The notes under the pieces are model-generated. The model was not told the DNA's origin. It saw only the letters and a list, made by a program, of their open reading frames with translations, and made no database searches. The translations under genes were made by a program, and so were the position numbers. This document shows, one piece after another, positions 33,637 through 44,950 of a DNA stretch of 64,000 bases. Source of the DNA: Morella rubra (taxonomy: Eukaryota; Streptophyta; Magnoliopsida; Fagales; Myricaceae); assembly GCA_003952965.2 (NCBI GenBank), contig CM025851.1, positions 6,015,495-6,079,494 of the forward strand, written 5' to 3'. Position 1 is the first letter of the stretch. Every line of letters begins with the position of its first letter.

Positions 33637-36600
33637 CTAGTAGATATGAGCTTTCTTCATGCTCCAAGCACTGAATCTTGTGATTTTGACGTCCTCAGTT
33701 CCATTGTTGAAGAGATACAGGTGGGATTTATCATCGATTGCCAATGTGGGGTAAACTCTAGCTGTGATGCAAGCCTTTCCTTCCCCACCAAAGCTCTCCA
33801 CAACAGAATGATCAATCTGCGGTAAGGAATAAAGCGTTAGATATTGCATCAGGACAGAAAGACGCACTGATGAGATGGACAAAAGTAAGAATCCGTGTAG
33901 AAGTTTGCCAAGGAGCCGGAAACCAATAAGTTGACTATGACTAGTCAGACACCATGCAATGCTGTTGCCTTTTGATAAGTGCGGCTACGGGACTCTGACT
34001 CGTGGAATTGAGGGGTTCGGGGCCCATATTGGGTGGATTTTTCTCAAAAGTCTCCTTAGCTAGTCCGACAGATTTATCCATATCGGGTGGTCAGCAAAGC
34101 TAGCACCTTTTCCGCTTACAGAAAAGTGGGGAGGGAAACGTATCAAAGGGGAACTGAAGGAAAAATATACAGATTTCACGGCAGTGAAAAGTTGGAGAGG
34201 CGTCTTCTTTGACTTTGTGAGCTTAGTAAAATGTGGTGTGAGATTCTGAATAGAAAATTCTATAGGCAGCAAGCATCGGATTGGTAAGACTATAACTTTT
34301 GGCAGAGGGAGTTACGTTGCTTGATTGGGAAGTATGGAGACTTCAGACCATGGCCATTCAGAGAGGTTGTACTTTCACATCGAAAAGTATCGAAATTTGA
34401 ATATGCTGTACAATTTCGAAGCAACTTACCAAAGTTCTAAGGGAGAGCTTCTCACGAACTGGGTCCACATTCACAAAAGCTCCGTAAGTCGTCTTATCAT
34501 TATCATTATTCAATGAAGACCTGTCCACCGGAGAAAAGGATCGAACCCGAACAAAAACAGAAAAAAAATAAGTTCAAGACTTTGCGAAGTTTTGGCAAGA
34601 TATTGATGGCGAAGGGAGAAGAAGATTGAGACGGACCTGCTTTGGTCACTGCACATTAGCACCACATATTTGTCTTTGGCTTTGAATATTCTATAGAATA
34701 CTGCTGTGTACTCTTCCAACCCCTTTGAAGCCAAAACTCGCAGCCCAAATGGTCCCAAGCTCCCTTTAACTGATGCACCCTTTTTGCTACAAAGCAATTG
34801 TGGATTGGTCCAGCTTGGGTTCAGCACTTCAGCTTTGTCCAACTTATTTATTCCAAATGAAATCTCAACATCAGCCTGTAAAAGAAAAGATTAGTCAGGG
34901 ACACGTAAAATAATAACAACCAAAATCAATCTAATATCTCGTTACTGAATTAAAACCAAAAACGATTCGGGTTCGGATTTCCGATTCCGATTCACCTGTG
35001 CTGCTGTGACTCCAGAAACTTCACGTGCTAATCCTCCCTTGAGCACTTGCTGACGCGAGAACTGGACTTGTTTTTCCCGCAGCCTCTCAATTTCTCTTAT
35101 GGGCCATTGCACTAGTTGTTTTCCAGATTTATCCAGCCAAAGAGTCCTCGGAATTGCCTGCAAAATAGGGCCAAAAGAAGACTTCAATTAGTGAAAACCC
35201 AAACAAATTGTAAGTTCTTAGAACTAGAAACTTCAAAAAAGCAATCGATCACAACTAATTACCTGAATCCCAGACCATCCCTTCTTTATATCATCTTCCA
35301 CGCTTGAAGACTCGTTAATCCAACCCCACAGAATCCTTCTGTTCTGTGCACTATCAAAGAAAGTTTTTGAAGCATAAAATTTCCCATAATCATATCTCAA
35401 GCCGGAATCGCTGTCCACCTGTCCCTTGTCCGGAATGTAGATATCCTTGTCCACGCTATAAGTTCCAATGGTGTAGTATTCATGCTTAGTGTCATCCAAG
35501 CTCACCTTGAGCACATGTTTAACATCCGGACCGGTGACTGATGTGTCAACACCAAGTTTAGTACCAATCAAAACGGGGAAAAAATCCGGGCATTCCCACA
35601 TTCCGGTGCGCTCTGCTGAGTGAATTGGGTTCTGCGCTTTCTCCCAACGAATTAAATCTTTACTTCGATACAGAATGGCGAATCCCTTTCTGTCCCTTTT
35701 GCTTCCAACCAGCATCCTCCATGTCCCATCGGACCCCAACCAAGCGGTGGTAGGGTCTCTAAATGAGCTTGCATTGATTTGGTTCGATGGGGTAGGTGCC
35801 ATTAATGGATTTTCGGGTGACTTGACCCATACCCTAAGGTAAGGGTCAGAGAGGTTTTTGGGCATAGCCAAGTTCTGGACTTGCTGGTTCTGGGGGTTAA
35901 TTCCTGTGTAGAAAATGACCGGCGTTCCCCAAGGGAGGATTGTGGCAGAACCCGACCAGCAGCCATTGATATCCGACTTCTGTGATGGGTAGATGGCGGG
36001 CTCGTGTGGGGTCCAGTTCACCAAATCCGTTGATGTAGAGTGCGCCCATACTATGTGACCCCAGATTGCACCTTGGGGATTGTACTGGTAGAACAGATGG
36101 TAAATTCCCCGGTAAATCATTGGACCTGCAGACATCCATCATCTAATACATTTAGCTAATTTGTACTCTAAGGGCAACGTCCCTGGAAACATTGAGCTGA
36201 ATCACTGTTCAATAGAATTATAGAACCAAACTCTCCTAGTATTGTACTATTGTAATGTTTATTTTGTTTTCTTATCATGATCCTGGATATGATATTTTTT
36301 TGCATTTGAATTGTTGAGACGGAATTGCTCTCTGAATTGCATTTAGTGGTTTCTAAACTAGATTGACAAGTTTATAAAGTCGCATTAAGATCAAACGAAC
36401 AACTAAAACCCGTGGACAGAGAAGTTGAAAACTCGGAAGAGCAAATGATGAAATGAAGGAAGGACTGACCATTAGGATCTGCATATCCAAAGGCACCCAT
36501 TTGTCCATTCCAGCGTCAGAACACGTTAAGATGACAAAAACGAGGAGGGGAAAAAACCCACCGTTAGAGCTATAAAGTACAAGAAACGAGACAGTACTCT

Positions 36601-36833
36601 GAAACAAAGAAAGAAATATAGCTGAGAAATGAAAGTGACGTGGACAAGTTCATACCATTGATCCAGTTCTTGGGGGGTTGGAAGTGATAAGAAGTTCTAT
36701 AAGGCTGATGTTCAGAAGGAGACGAAGAAGATTCAAGGTTTCTAAAAACATGATGGGAAGCTTCAAGCTGGAGAACAGCACCGTGGCCGAGGAAGAGCAA
36801 AGAGAAGACTAGCCAAGCTGCAGAAACGGCCAT
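33637..36833 (-). CDS. Beta-fructofuranosidase, cell-wall (insoluble) invertase, GH32
   Basis: Seven exons on the minus strand: 36833-36656, 36478-36470 (a 9-nt mini-exon), 36125-35263, 35157-34996, 34875-34637, 34520-34430, 33816-33637. All are GT-AG, giving 573 aa. A hydrophobic signal peptide (about 1-25) implies secretion to the apoplast. NDPNG at 59-63 carries the nucleophile Asp60, and the mini-exon encodes its DPN. WSGSAT lies at 119-124, FRDP at 184-187 has the stabilising Asp186, and WECPDFF at 239-245 has the acid/base Glu240. The Pro in WECPD is typical of cell-wall rather than vacuolar invertases. The C-terminal beta-sandwich domain includes the conserved DQSRSSLN and TYGAFV block. 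The enzyme splits sucrose into glucose and fructose outside the cell, driving phloem unloading and sink strength. A broken copy lies 3' and two relics lie 5'. Confidence 0.95.
36470..36478 (-). other. 9-nt mini-exon 2 of the invertase gene
   Basis: The minus strand reads TGCAG|ATCCTAATG|GTCAGT. With G from exon 1 and GT from exon 3 it completes N-D-P-N-G. This tiny exon is a known feature of plant acid invertases. Skipping it removes the catalytic nucleophile without shifting the frame. Confidence 0.93.
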
Positions 36834-36880
36834 GGTGGGGTTCGTGGGGAATGAGAACGGACGGCAATACTCTTGACTCC

Positions 36881-36887
36881 TTATATA
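36881..36887 (-). promoter_or_regulatory. Probable TATA box of the invertase gene
   Basis: TATATAA on the minus strand lies 48 nt before the start codon (36833). The short leader is consistent with it. Confidence 0.5.
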
Positions 36888-38684
36888 GAGAGAGCTCAGG
36901 GGTGGACGTGAAATTTACGGCAGATAAAGTTACAGCACATGTGACTTTGTTCAATAGTAAGTTGTAAGCAAATTGGAAAGAAGGAACCAGGAAATTGTAC
37001 ACGGGATTTAAATTGTGCCGATAGTCAACAACTGCGATTGATGATGCCAAAAGTCATTAGGTGATCATGAGAAGATCCGAGCACCTTACTAATACTGCAG
37101 AGAATCACTGGGGATGGGGCATTGGAGGGAGTCTCTTTGTGAATATAATAATAAATAAATATTACTCGGAGGCTCGAGGCAATATATACAATTGTATGAC
37201 CTACTTCAAAAATAAGCAGTTTAGCATGCGAATCAACGTCGCGTCCGCTACTTATTGACCCTAACAAAGATAAAACCCCCCAAAAAAAGTATAAATTTGC
37301 GTGTTAAGGGTCCTAATGACTTTCTCGATTCATTTCCAGGTATTTACACGAGAGAATATACTCACCTAATGAGGAGCTCACACTCACAAACCCAAAAAGA
37401 AAAAAGAAAATAATACCCACTTTTTTTCTTAGGAGAAAAAAAAAACCCACTTGAATAGCTCTTGTTGCTTGGGATCATCATGAGCTATTCAGATCAATCA
37501 TAACTCCACCATTAATCAGTTTGTCCAGATGAGGGTGATATCAGGATACACTACAGCTAGCCTATTAGATTGGTACCGCATTAATTAAAGTTTTCTATAT
37601 CTGGGTAGATAGTTAGTATTGCTGAATGTGCAAGAAATAGAGAGAGAACCTGTAAGAAGTAGGAGCACTGATCAATTCCTGATGATGCGAAATAGGTAAT
37701 TATAATATGGGCTCGAGTAAAAAAAAAAATGCAAATCCAGGTGCTCTTTCCACAACTGGGGGGATAGCGTCCAGTGGGTTGGTTGATTGTTGCAGGGTCT
37801 CATGTTCCCAGCAATAACGCTAGCTGTAATTCAAACCTCGGGGATGGGGCTTAAAATGTCAGAAAGATTCTTGGTAATATACTGATCACCAACATATACA
37901 TATACTGTATGGTCAATTAAAATATTAAATATCTTGTGTCATAAATTAGGAAGCATTTGTTTGAAATAAAAATGGGTAATATTTTTACCCGTGTGCTGTT
38001 TTTTGTTCTTATTTTGGATGATTACTTCTTTCATCTCACACAAATAGAATAAATATGAGATTGTCAGCTATAGAAATAATCGGGGAGGATTGTTATCACT
38101 TAAAACTTTCAAAACTTCTAAGGTTGATTTCAGGTGGTGTTGCCCTAAAAATTAATAATTTTTATCCGTATGATTGTACTTCTTCAACCCCCCCTACCCT
38201 GAGATCCTGAATTCTTTTTGTAGTGTTTTTTTATTTTATTTTTACGGGATTCCTTATGCTTGCCATTTTGTCGGTCTATCTGGAGGTATTTGGTTTGATT
38301 CACATGTACCTATTTGATTCGGTGACTCACTATTGGTAGCGTAGAAAAAAAAATACTCACTATTAGTAGAAGGGGATCATAATGGCTAAAATCCAAATGG
38401 ATGAGATGGAAATCTACGACTTTTTACTTTACACTTAGGGAATCTTTAGTACGAATGTTTGTAATGTCAGTTTTTGTTAATGTTAGTACTCTTTTTTGTC
38501 TTTTGTTCTTCGGCTTTTTGCATTAAGGAAAATGAATCTGCTTATACAACACTAGACTCCCTCCACGAGTTAAATGTAAACGAAAATCAAGTATACAATT
38601 TTAATAAACTTGGTATACAATTTGAAACTTGTGTCGCTTCATTCCCGTGGGGCCGGCCAGGTTGGAAATAGTACATAAAACTAA
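36888..38684. other. Invertase promoter and AT-rich intergenic DNA
   Basis: No gene is seen. The stretch contains A-tracts and short T-rich runs. The first few hundred bases are the presumed invertase promoter. Confidence 0.45.
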
Positions 38685-38917
38685 AGCTATTTTGGTTTGG
38701 TTTTGAAAATATTTTTTATGTTTGTTTTTTTTTTGTTAAGGTAATGTAGATTTTCTTAAATTGGTGAAAAGTTTGTTAAAAGTTGTTTGAATTTGTTGAA
38801 ATTTTGTTGAAGTCTGTAAAAAGTTATTGAAGTTTATAAAAAAGTATTGAAATTGATGAAAAAAAATGATTGTAAAAATTTTTTAAAAAATTTGTTTAGC
38901 CCAAACCAAACATAGCC
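38685..38917. mobile_element. MITE-like element, CCAAACATAGCC terminal repeats (copy 1)
   Basis: About 233 bp, ending CCCAAACCAAACATAGCC; the left end GCTATTTTGGTTTGG is its diverged inverse. The interior is AT-rich with repeats of GTT(A/G)AAA-type words and no ORF. The same ends occur at 42135-42758. A candidate AAA target duplication flanks it, but this is weak in such AT-rich DNA. Confidence 0.6.
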
Positions 38918-38947
38918 AAAATCTGTACAGTCTCCCTTGGAACTTAT

Positions 38948-39566
38948 AGCCAAAAATCTGTACAGTCTCCCTTTTTAGGATCGCCAAGATAGATAATCAT
39001 GATCCATAAAGAGAAAATCAGTTGGAAGTCCCTTGGAGATAAGGATCTCCAGAGATTGTTGGTAAGTCATGGATTTTCTTAATCTCAGAAACTTAATAAT
39101 TCAAGATCCATCATCAATCCTTCCACTTTTTTGTTGGTTGTATGATTTTATCTAATCTCACATATTCTTTTCATTCATCTTCCTGGCATGAGTCATGAGA
39201 GACAATAACTTGTTTTCTCTTTTAGATCATCAGGCTTGAGATTTGTTAGTAAACTTGAATTTTAATATCAATTGATGTAAGACCTAGCCAAAATCTGTAC
39301 AGTCTCCCTTGACTTAAGGATCTCCACTAATCATCCATAACTCAAGAGTTGGAAGTTGGAGACATTATCCCACCACATATTGAGCCATCTTTTTTGTTGG
39401 TAGTCATGGATTTTCTTAATCTCAAAATCTAATTCAAGAGATCATCAATCCTTCTACAATTGATGTAAGACTAACTCACACAATCTTTCATTCATAGATC
39501 CTGGCATGAGTCTCTTGTTAGATCGTTAGGCTTGAGATTTGTTAGTAAACTTGAATTTTAATATCA
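38948..39566. repeat. Imperfect 0.3-kb tandem duplication
   Basis: Two units, about 38948-39270 and 39286-39566. Both start with GCCAAAAATCTGTACAG (or one A fewer) and both end with TTGTTAGTAAACTTGAATTT. The second is about 40 bp shorter through internal gaps. An extra copy of the first 24 bp lies at about 38913. No coding content is seen. Confidence 0.8.
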
Positions 39567-40654
39567 GTATTCAGTAGTATTGAGTCTTCTCAATTCTAAA
39601 AACTAGTTCAAGAAATAAGACTTTCTCTGATATTAACCTCAGCCCCATTGCATTATGGAAGAAATGAACCATCTGTGACGTAATGCCTGGTGAGCTGCCT
39701 GATGTGCAAGCATGTTCCTTGCCATCTATTACTTAGTCCAATATCTGTTGAATATCTATACCCTGAAAGATGGGACAATCAATTACCAAAAAACACCATA
39801 TCCCTTGATATTGGCATATGCCTATATATCATGTCAAAAATTAATTGTTCCCCACTAAACTATATAATATTAGCACGTAATATATAAATTAAACTAATAT
39901 CTGTTGAGGCCAAATATGCTTCTCTTGCAGTCCCGCCCATCATAATTATTCAGTTGCCCACGTTTTTCCTCTTTCATTTGGTGAACTCGTGTGCACTTAT
40001 ACAGTCAAAGAGCAGGACTAGCATTTATTTTGGAACTAAATCATGGGACATTTTACCAGCTAGCTGTCGTCTTTAATAATATTTAAACACTATGATTAAA
40101 AACTAATAAATTATTATTTATATAATATACCAGATTATGATTCTCTTTAGTCTTTAGTGCCTTTAATTAATTGCCTGATCAGATCATTTTGTTAGCTTAT
40201 TGTTATTGAATAATTATGATTTTTCATTTATATCCGTCAGCAACTTGAGATAAAACGCAAGTGAAATAGGAAGGCAAATTTATGCAAAACCACTTAATTA
40301 AATTTCACTGAAAAAAAAAAGTGAAAAAGAGATCAGACGGAGTGGATAATAGTGGCGGCATATCTATGTGCGGGGGAGAACAGGATCGATGGCTGAAAAT
40401 TGAAATCAATTATGGCGTGCTTTGACCCATATTTCCAACAACATCGTGTTTGAATCCTCCTCCTCCTCCACCTCCACTATGTTCTAATCAGGACGCAATT
40501 CTTTCAGAGAATAATGGTTAAGACGATCAGAAGTAGGGAGAGCATTTGAGAATGCTTGTGAAAAGCTGGTACGTGCTTGAATAAAGCCAGAAAAAGCAAG
40601 CTGGGGATTGGTTCAGGCTTCTAAGTGGGCCTCAGCGTCAATTGCCAAAACGCA
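39567..40654. other. AT-rich intergenic
   Basis: No ORF, RNA gene or element with clear ends is seen here. Confidence 0.45.
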
Positions 40655-40915
40655 GAAATTGCAAAGCACTTGTGGTTTGGTTCAAATTGGATCCGCCACT
40701 TCAGCTTTTACCCAAGTCACTTTTTTCCCAAATGAAACCACGAGACTGCCTTAGGAACCAACATAATAGTCCCACCCATGATACAACTGAACCGGCACCT
40801 CCCAAAATCGCACTACTCAAGTTTTGAGGCCAGAAACTTGAAGGACCGACCCTCACCTAAACACTTGGGTTTTGCCCAGTCGACCATATTTGCACCAGCT
40901 GGTTTTCGGAAAAAA
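40655..40915 (-). pseudogene. Invertase relic (exon 5 start and exon 4)
   Basis: Reading the minus strand, 40915-40795 resembles exon 4 of the intact invertase: plus-strand words CCATATTTGCACCAGCTGG, CACTTG and CAGAAACTT match in order. 40745-40655 resembles the start of exon 5: GCAAAGCACTTGTGG, GCCACTTCAGCTTTT and CCCAAATGAAACC match with scattered changes. The frame is lost. Divergence is clearly greater than for the pseudogene at 30.6-32.3 kb, so this copy is older. Confidence 0.7.
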
Positions 40916-42134
40916 AAAAAAAAAACGCATTCATTGGGTTCGAAACTTAGCTACAAATCTTTAGACTCTTTGATCCACATCTCACCTTGTGCTCTGACCC
41001 TCTCCCAATTAGAATATACGAATCACTTTAACTTTAGAGTCAAAAGCTTACGGGTAGAACATGCAGACGCAGCCATTGGATCTCCACAGAGTATTGGGCC
41101 TGGATAGTAGCTTAGCCCCGTGGTTTCATCATGTGCAGGATTTTGATATTACATAATGGCTCATAATCTTTCACTATTAATGAGTTCGGTAACTATTTAC
41201 TATCATTAAGTGTGGTGGCTTAAAGGTGTGCGAGATGTAACCAGAATTCAGGGTTTGTTTTCAATAAAATTTCTAATTATATTAGTTCTGTTATGTTATG
41301 TTATGGTAGTCCTTATATTATGTGGAATTATATTCTGATGGTCTTTGCATTATATAAAATATCCGAATTTAAGTGATAATGAATTTGGAGCTGACTTAGT
41401 GGTGATACATCCTAAAAAAAACAGTTAGGTAACTGCTACTTACTTACTGTGCACATTATATCCATTAACAAATTGTTAGTTGCAAAATTGCATTTCTTTA
41501 TTAATTCTATTTTTCCAAATGCGGCGGAATCACGTATCAATATAAAATTTAGAAGTGTCATTTCAACTCAAAGTTGTGTCTTTTTTTTTTTAATTTTTTT
41601 TCCCGGGTCTGGTGGGCGAATATTATAACTTGTGTCGATATAATATGATTAACGTTAAACCATCAATAACGTTCGCGTGGAATAAAAACTTTGTGCGGGC
41701 CGGGACCTTATAGAAATAAATAAAAAACACAAAACCTGTCCGAGATTATGGCCTAAATTATCTCTACAGGAGCTCCATTTAATATTAAATATTTTTTCAG
41801 TGATCGAATCCAGCGAATTAGCACCAATTTCTTAAAGCAATTCATTAAACTGCGATAAAAATGTCCCCGGAAATCGGAATCCAACGCACAACTTCCAAAC
41901 CAATCAACTCAATATCTGCGTGCGCCTGGAAATTAGGATCGAGGTAAATCTCCCCTCATCTTCGACAAGCGCGTTGTCGCTGCGGTATGCGGCTTTGGAT
42001 CTATTTTCGTCCTTCCGCTTGATTCTCTTTGTTGGGCCTTCGGTCCATTTGCTTTTTTCGTAGGCCGACCCAATCAATCCAGAACCGCAAAACCCATAGG
42101 AGGAAAACCAAAAATTTAAGACAACCTATCGCAA
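40916..42134. other. Intergenic, nothing recognised
   Basis: A- and T-tracts at about 40911-40924 and 41580-41600, otherwise AT-rich with no coding frame. The GC-richer patch at 41920-42120 has no recognisable content. Confidence 0.4.
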
Positions 42135-42758
42135 GGTTATGTTTGGTTTAGATCTTAAAATAATTTTTTATAAGAAAAAATATATTTTTCACCTACGAAC
42201 TACTATAAGTTTTACACTTTACACTCTAAACTATTAATTTTGACACATTGCACCATTTAACTACCAATTTTTTGACACTTTACACCATTTTATCAAATTT
42301 TTAACTAAAATGATGATAATGCCCTTTGACCCATTTTACATATATTAAAAATATTGTTGTCAATTCATTAATTTTTCAAGAGTATTATTGTCAAATGGAA
42401 GGTGAAAAGTGTTTAATATTAGTAGTTGGGGGGTGTAATGTGTCAAAGTGGGTAGTTTATGGTGCAAAGTGTCTAATATTGGTAGTTTGAGGGTGCAATG
42501 TCTTAAAGATGGTAGTTTGAGATGCAATGTGTCACTACTCCGGTAGTTTATGGGTGAAAAGTATATTTTCCTCTTTTTTATATTTATGTTTTTTTTGAAA
42601 AAATGGTAAATTCTCTTAGAATTGGTAAAAAATGTGTTAAAAGTTGTTAAAATTTATAAAAAATTATTAAAATTAATAAAAATATATTGAAATCGATAAA
42701 AAAAAAATGAATGTAAAAAATATTTGAAAACGTTTTGAAATACTATCCAAACATAGCC
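42135..42758. mobile_element. MITE copy 2, with a second foldback element nested inside
   Basis: The outer ends GGTTATGTTTGGTTTAGA and CCAAACATAGCC match those of the element at 38685-38917. The right interior (TTAAAAGTTGTTAAAATTTA and following) matches too. Inside, about 42175-42570 is a separate inverted-repeat element: the left arm ATATTTTTCACCTACGAACT and the right arm AGTTTATGGGTGAAAAGTAT are complementary. Each arm is built of repeated TTTGACACTTTACACC / GGTAGTTTATGGTGCAAAGTG words. No ORF. The nesting shows that the inner element arrived later. Confidence 0.7.
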
Positions 42759-43418
42759 GTCTTCTGCCACAACCTTGATATCTTATAAGAAGCTTGAAGC
42801 CCTCGTCGAAACCCTTAAGCCCATCCATTGCCCGTCGTCCAAAGAAGAAGAACAAAACGTGGGAGCCGGGCCCTCCTCTTAGTTGATTTTCTCTCGCACT
42901 AAAATGACCAAATAAAGAATTTTCTTAAGGATGTCGATGAAATATTGCACATCCCTCAATTTTATTCTTCTTTTTTGTTATTGTGGGCAAGATGGGCAGC
43001 GCGCATATTTGGTTGAAGAATCGGAAGGCAGAGAGTAAACTCTCACGGCAAGATGATCGGACGGGGGAGTCCATTTGGGTTGGATAATCATTCTCGCATA
43101 GAAACATTTGTCATGTTATTAGCAGCTGGTTGAATATGACCCGTGGTCTGAACTCTGAAGGCCGAATAGATTGACTCGAATATTAAATTTTTGCACTTAA
43201 ATAATGGGGGTACGGACATGGCGGGCAGTACAAGAAGCGTTTGACTTCTGACTCTGCACAAATTCTGACGTGTTTTAACCAAATCTCTGGGAGAAGAGGA
43301 TTGAAATGAATCCGAGTCCAACGGCATTGCTTTAGTCGGAATAGATCTTGCTCTCATCATGTGCCGCCCACAACTCTCAAATGTTGGTCAAACGTTGAAT
43401 TTGAACCGACAATATCAC
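42759..43418. other. Upstream region of the Kunitz gene
   Basis: No other gene is seen. It presumably contains the distal promoter of the Kunitz-type gene. Confidence 0.45.
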
Positions 43419-43426
43419 TATAAATA
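43419..43426 (+). promoter_or_regulatory. TATA box of the Kunitz gene
   Basis: TATAAATA lies 55 nt before the ATG at 43474. A transcript starting about 30 nt downstream would have a leader of only about 25 nt, which supports 43474 as the start. Confidence 0.65.
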
Positions 43427-43473
43427 CCGAGTTCTTGAACGCTCATCTCCACACAAGAAGCAGAGAGATAGAC

Positions 43474-44112
43474 ATGATGACGAAGACTGCGTTGCTGATA
43501 CTACTACCCGTCTTCCTCTTCGCGTTCGCAGCGAAGCCATTTCCTGCGTGGGCTGCCGGCGCTGCACATGATCCCGTGCTTGACATAGCCGGTGACAAGC
43601 TTCGAACTGGTGTTGATTACTACATCTTGCCGGTTATCCGCGGGAGAGGAGGCGGACTCACCCTCGGCAGCACTAGGAACAAGACCTGCCCACTTGATGT
43701 TGTCCAAGAACAATTTGAGGTATCGCATGGTCTTCCTCTAACGTTTTCCCCTGTGAAACCGAAGAAAGGTGTTGTACGCGTGTCCACAGATCTAAACATC
43801 AGGTTCTCTGCCGCGACGATTTGTGTTCAGTCGACGGTATGGAAGCTTGACAGCTTTGATGAATCAACGAGTCAGTGGTTTGTGACGACAGGCGGGATTG
43901 AAGGCAACCCGGGTCGCGAAACGACGAGCAATTGGTTTAAGATTGAGAAATATGACAAAGACTACAAGCTTGTTTTTTGTCCCACAGTGTGTAATTTCTG
44001 CAAGGTTTTGTGCAGGGATGTTGGCATTTATATTGTGGACGGCCAAAGGAGTTTGGCTCTCAGTGACGTGCCATTTAGGGTTATGTTCAAGAAGGCTGAA
44101 CCTTCCTCGTGA
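43474..44112 (+). CDS. Kunitz (STI-type) protease-inhibitor family protein, miraculin-like
   Basis: Single exon, 212 aa. A signal peptide covers about residues 1-28. The family signature follows: PVLDIAGDKLRTGVDYYILP (34-53), GGGLTLG, VVRVSTDLNIRFSA, STVWKLD and the tail block CPTVCNFCKVLCRDVGIYI. Cysteines are at 72, 117, 169, 173, 176 and 180. By alignment with miraculin these form 72-117, 169-180 and 173-176. Miraculin's extra Cys138, which links its subunits, is Lys159 here. Members of this family inhibit serine proteases in defence and storage, but miraculin-like ones often have weak or no inhibition, and taste activity cannot be inferred. An N-glycosylation site lies at Asn69 (NKT). The gene sits between two minus-strand invertase relics. 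Confidence 0.94.
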   Translation: MMTKTALLILLPVFLFAFAAKPFPAWAAGAAHDPVLDIAGDKLRTGVDYYILPVIRGRGGGLTLGSTRNKTCPLDVVQEQFEVSHGLPLTFSPVKPKKGVVRVSTDLNIRFSAATICVQSTVWKLDSFDESTSQWFVTTGGIEGNPGRETTSNWFKIEKYDKDYKLVFCPTVCNFCKVLCRDVGIYIVDGQRSLALSDVPFRVMFKKAEPSS

Positions 44113-44742
44113 AGATTGTTTTCTTTGTAGCACACCAATATATATGAATGTATGGTCCTTTTCTGTACTTGAATCTTCAAATCCAATAAAGAAGCTGGAT
44201 GACCGAATAAGGTGGCCATTGGAGAACTAATAAAAAGTGTGAACTTCTCGTCGTGCAGATATGAGCTTTGAGATTTAACAGTGGAATCCGCAAATTTTTT
44301 AACTTTTACCATTCCTAGCTACTCTGTTCTTAAACTTGTACTTGTTTGCAAATTCTACTTCTGCAAGATCGATCCGCCCTGGGGAGGCAGTTTCTTGTTC
44401 CATTTATAGAACAAATACTTTCCAGAGGAGATGTATACAGAATTCGAATGTCATAGAGTCATAAAGGCAAGAGCCAAGAGCATCATGATCAGCTCAGCCA
44501 TTTTGGACAGTAGTAGTACAAAGAGATAAAAAGACCCGGTGAATGAAAAGCCATATTGTGGAAAGCCTCTACAATTAAACAAATTCTAAACTTCACACGT
44601 GTTACTAATTCTTTGAGTCATTCCAAAATTGGCCTAATAATTATTCGATTTATATGTAACGAAAAATATTGTATAGATCTCAAAATTAGTTCCTATGAGC
44701 ATAAACTAATCTGAACACCTTGCTCAAAAGACGAAAACTCAC
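44113..44742. other. Kunitz gene 3' flank
   Basis: 3' UTR with an AATAAAG at about 44184, a plausible poly(A) signal. No further gene is seen before the invertase relic. Confidence 0.45.
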
Positions 44743-44950
44743 CGAGTTTCTAAGGGACAGCTTCTCATGAACAGTATCCACATCCACAAATGTCTCGTAT
44801 GTGCTCTTATTATTAATGCATTCAAGGAGGATCTGTCATACAATTATACCAAACAAACACAAAAAGGAGTTCAAAAGTCCGAAATAGAAAGTCACGAATG
44901 CCTTGAGAGAGAGCAAGAGACCTGCTTTGGTCACTGCACATAAGCACCAC
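44743..44950 (-). pseudogene. Invertase relic (end of exon 5 and exon 6)
   Basis: On the minus strand, 44950-44922 reads VVLMCSDQS followed by a GT donor, as at the end of invertase exon 5. About 44832-44743 matches exon 6: TCCTTGAATGC, then ACATTTGTGGATGTGGATAC and GAGAAGCTGTCCCTTAGAAA before a GTGAG donor. A frameshift interrupts exon 6. The roughly 90-bp intron between them is retained, so this is an unprocessed genomic relic. It is a different part of the gene from the relic at 40.7-40.9 kb, and their order along the minus strand does not fit one collinear copy. Confidence 0.78.
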
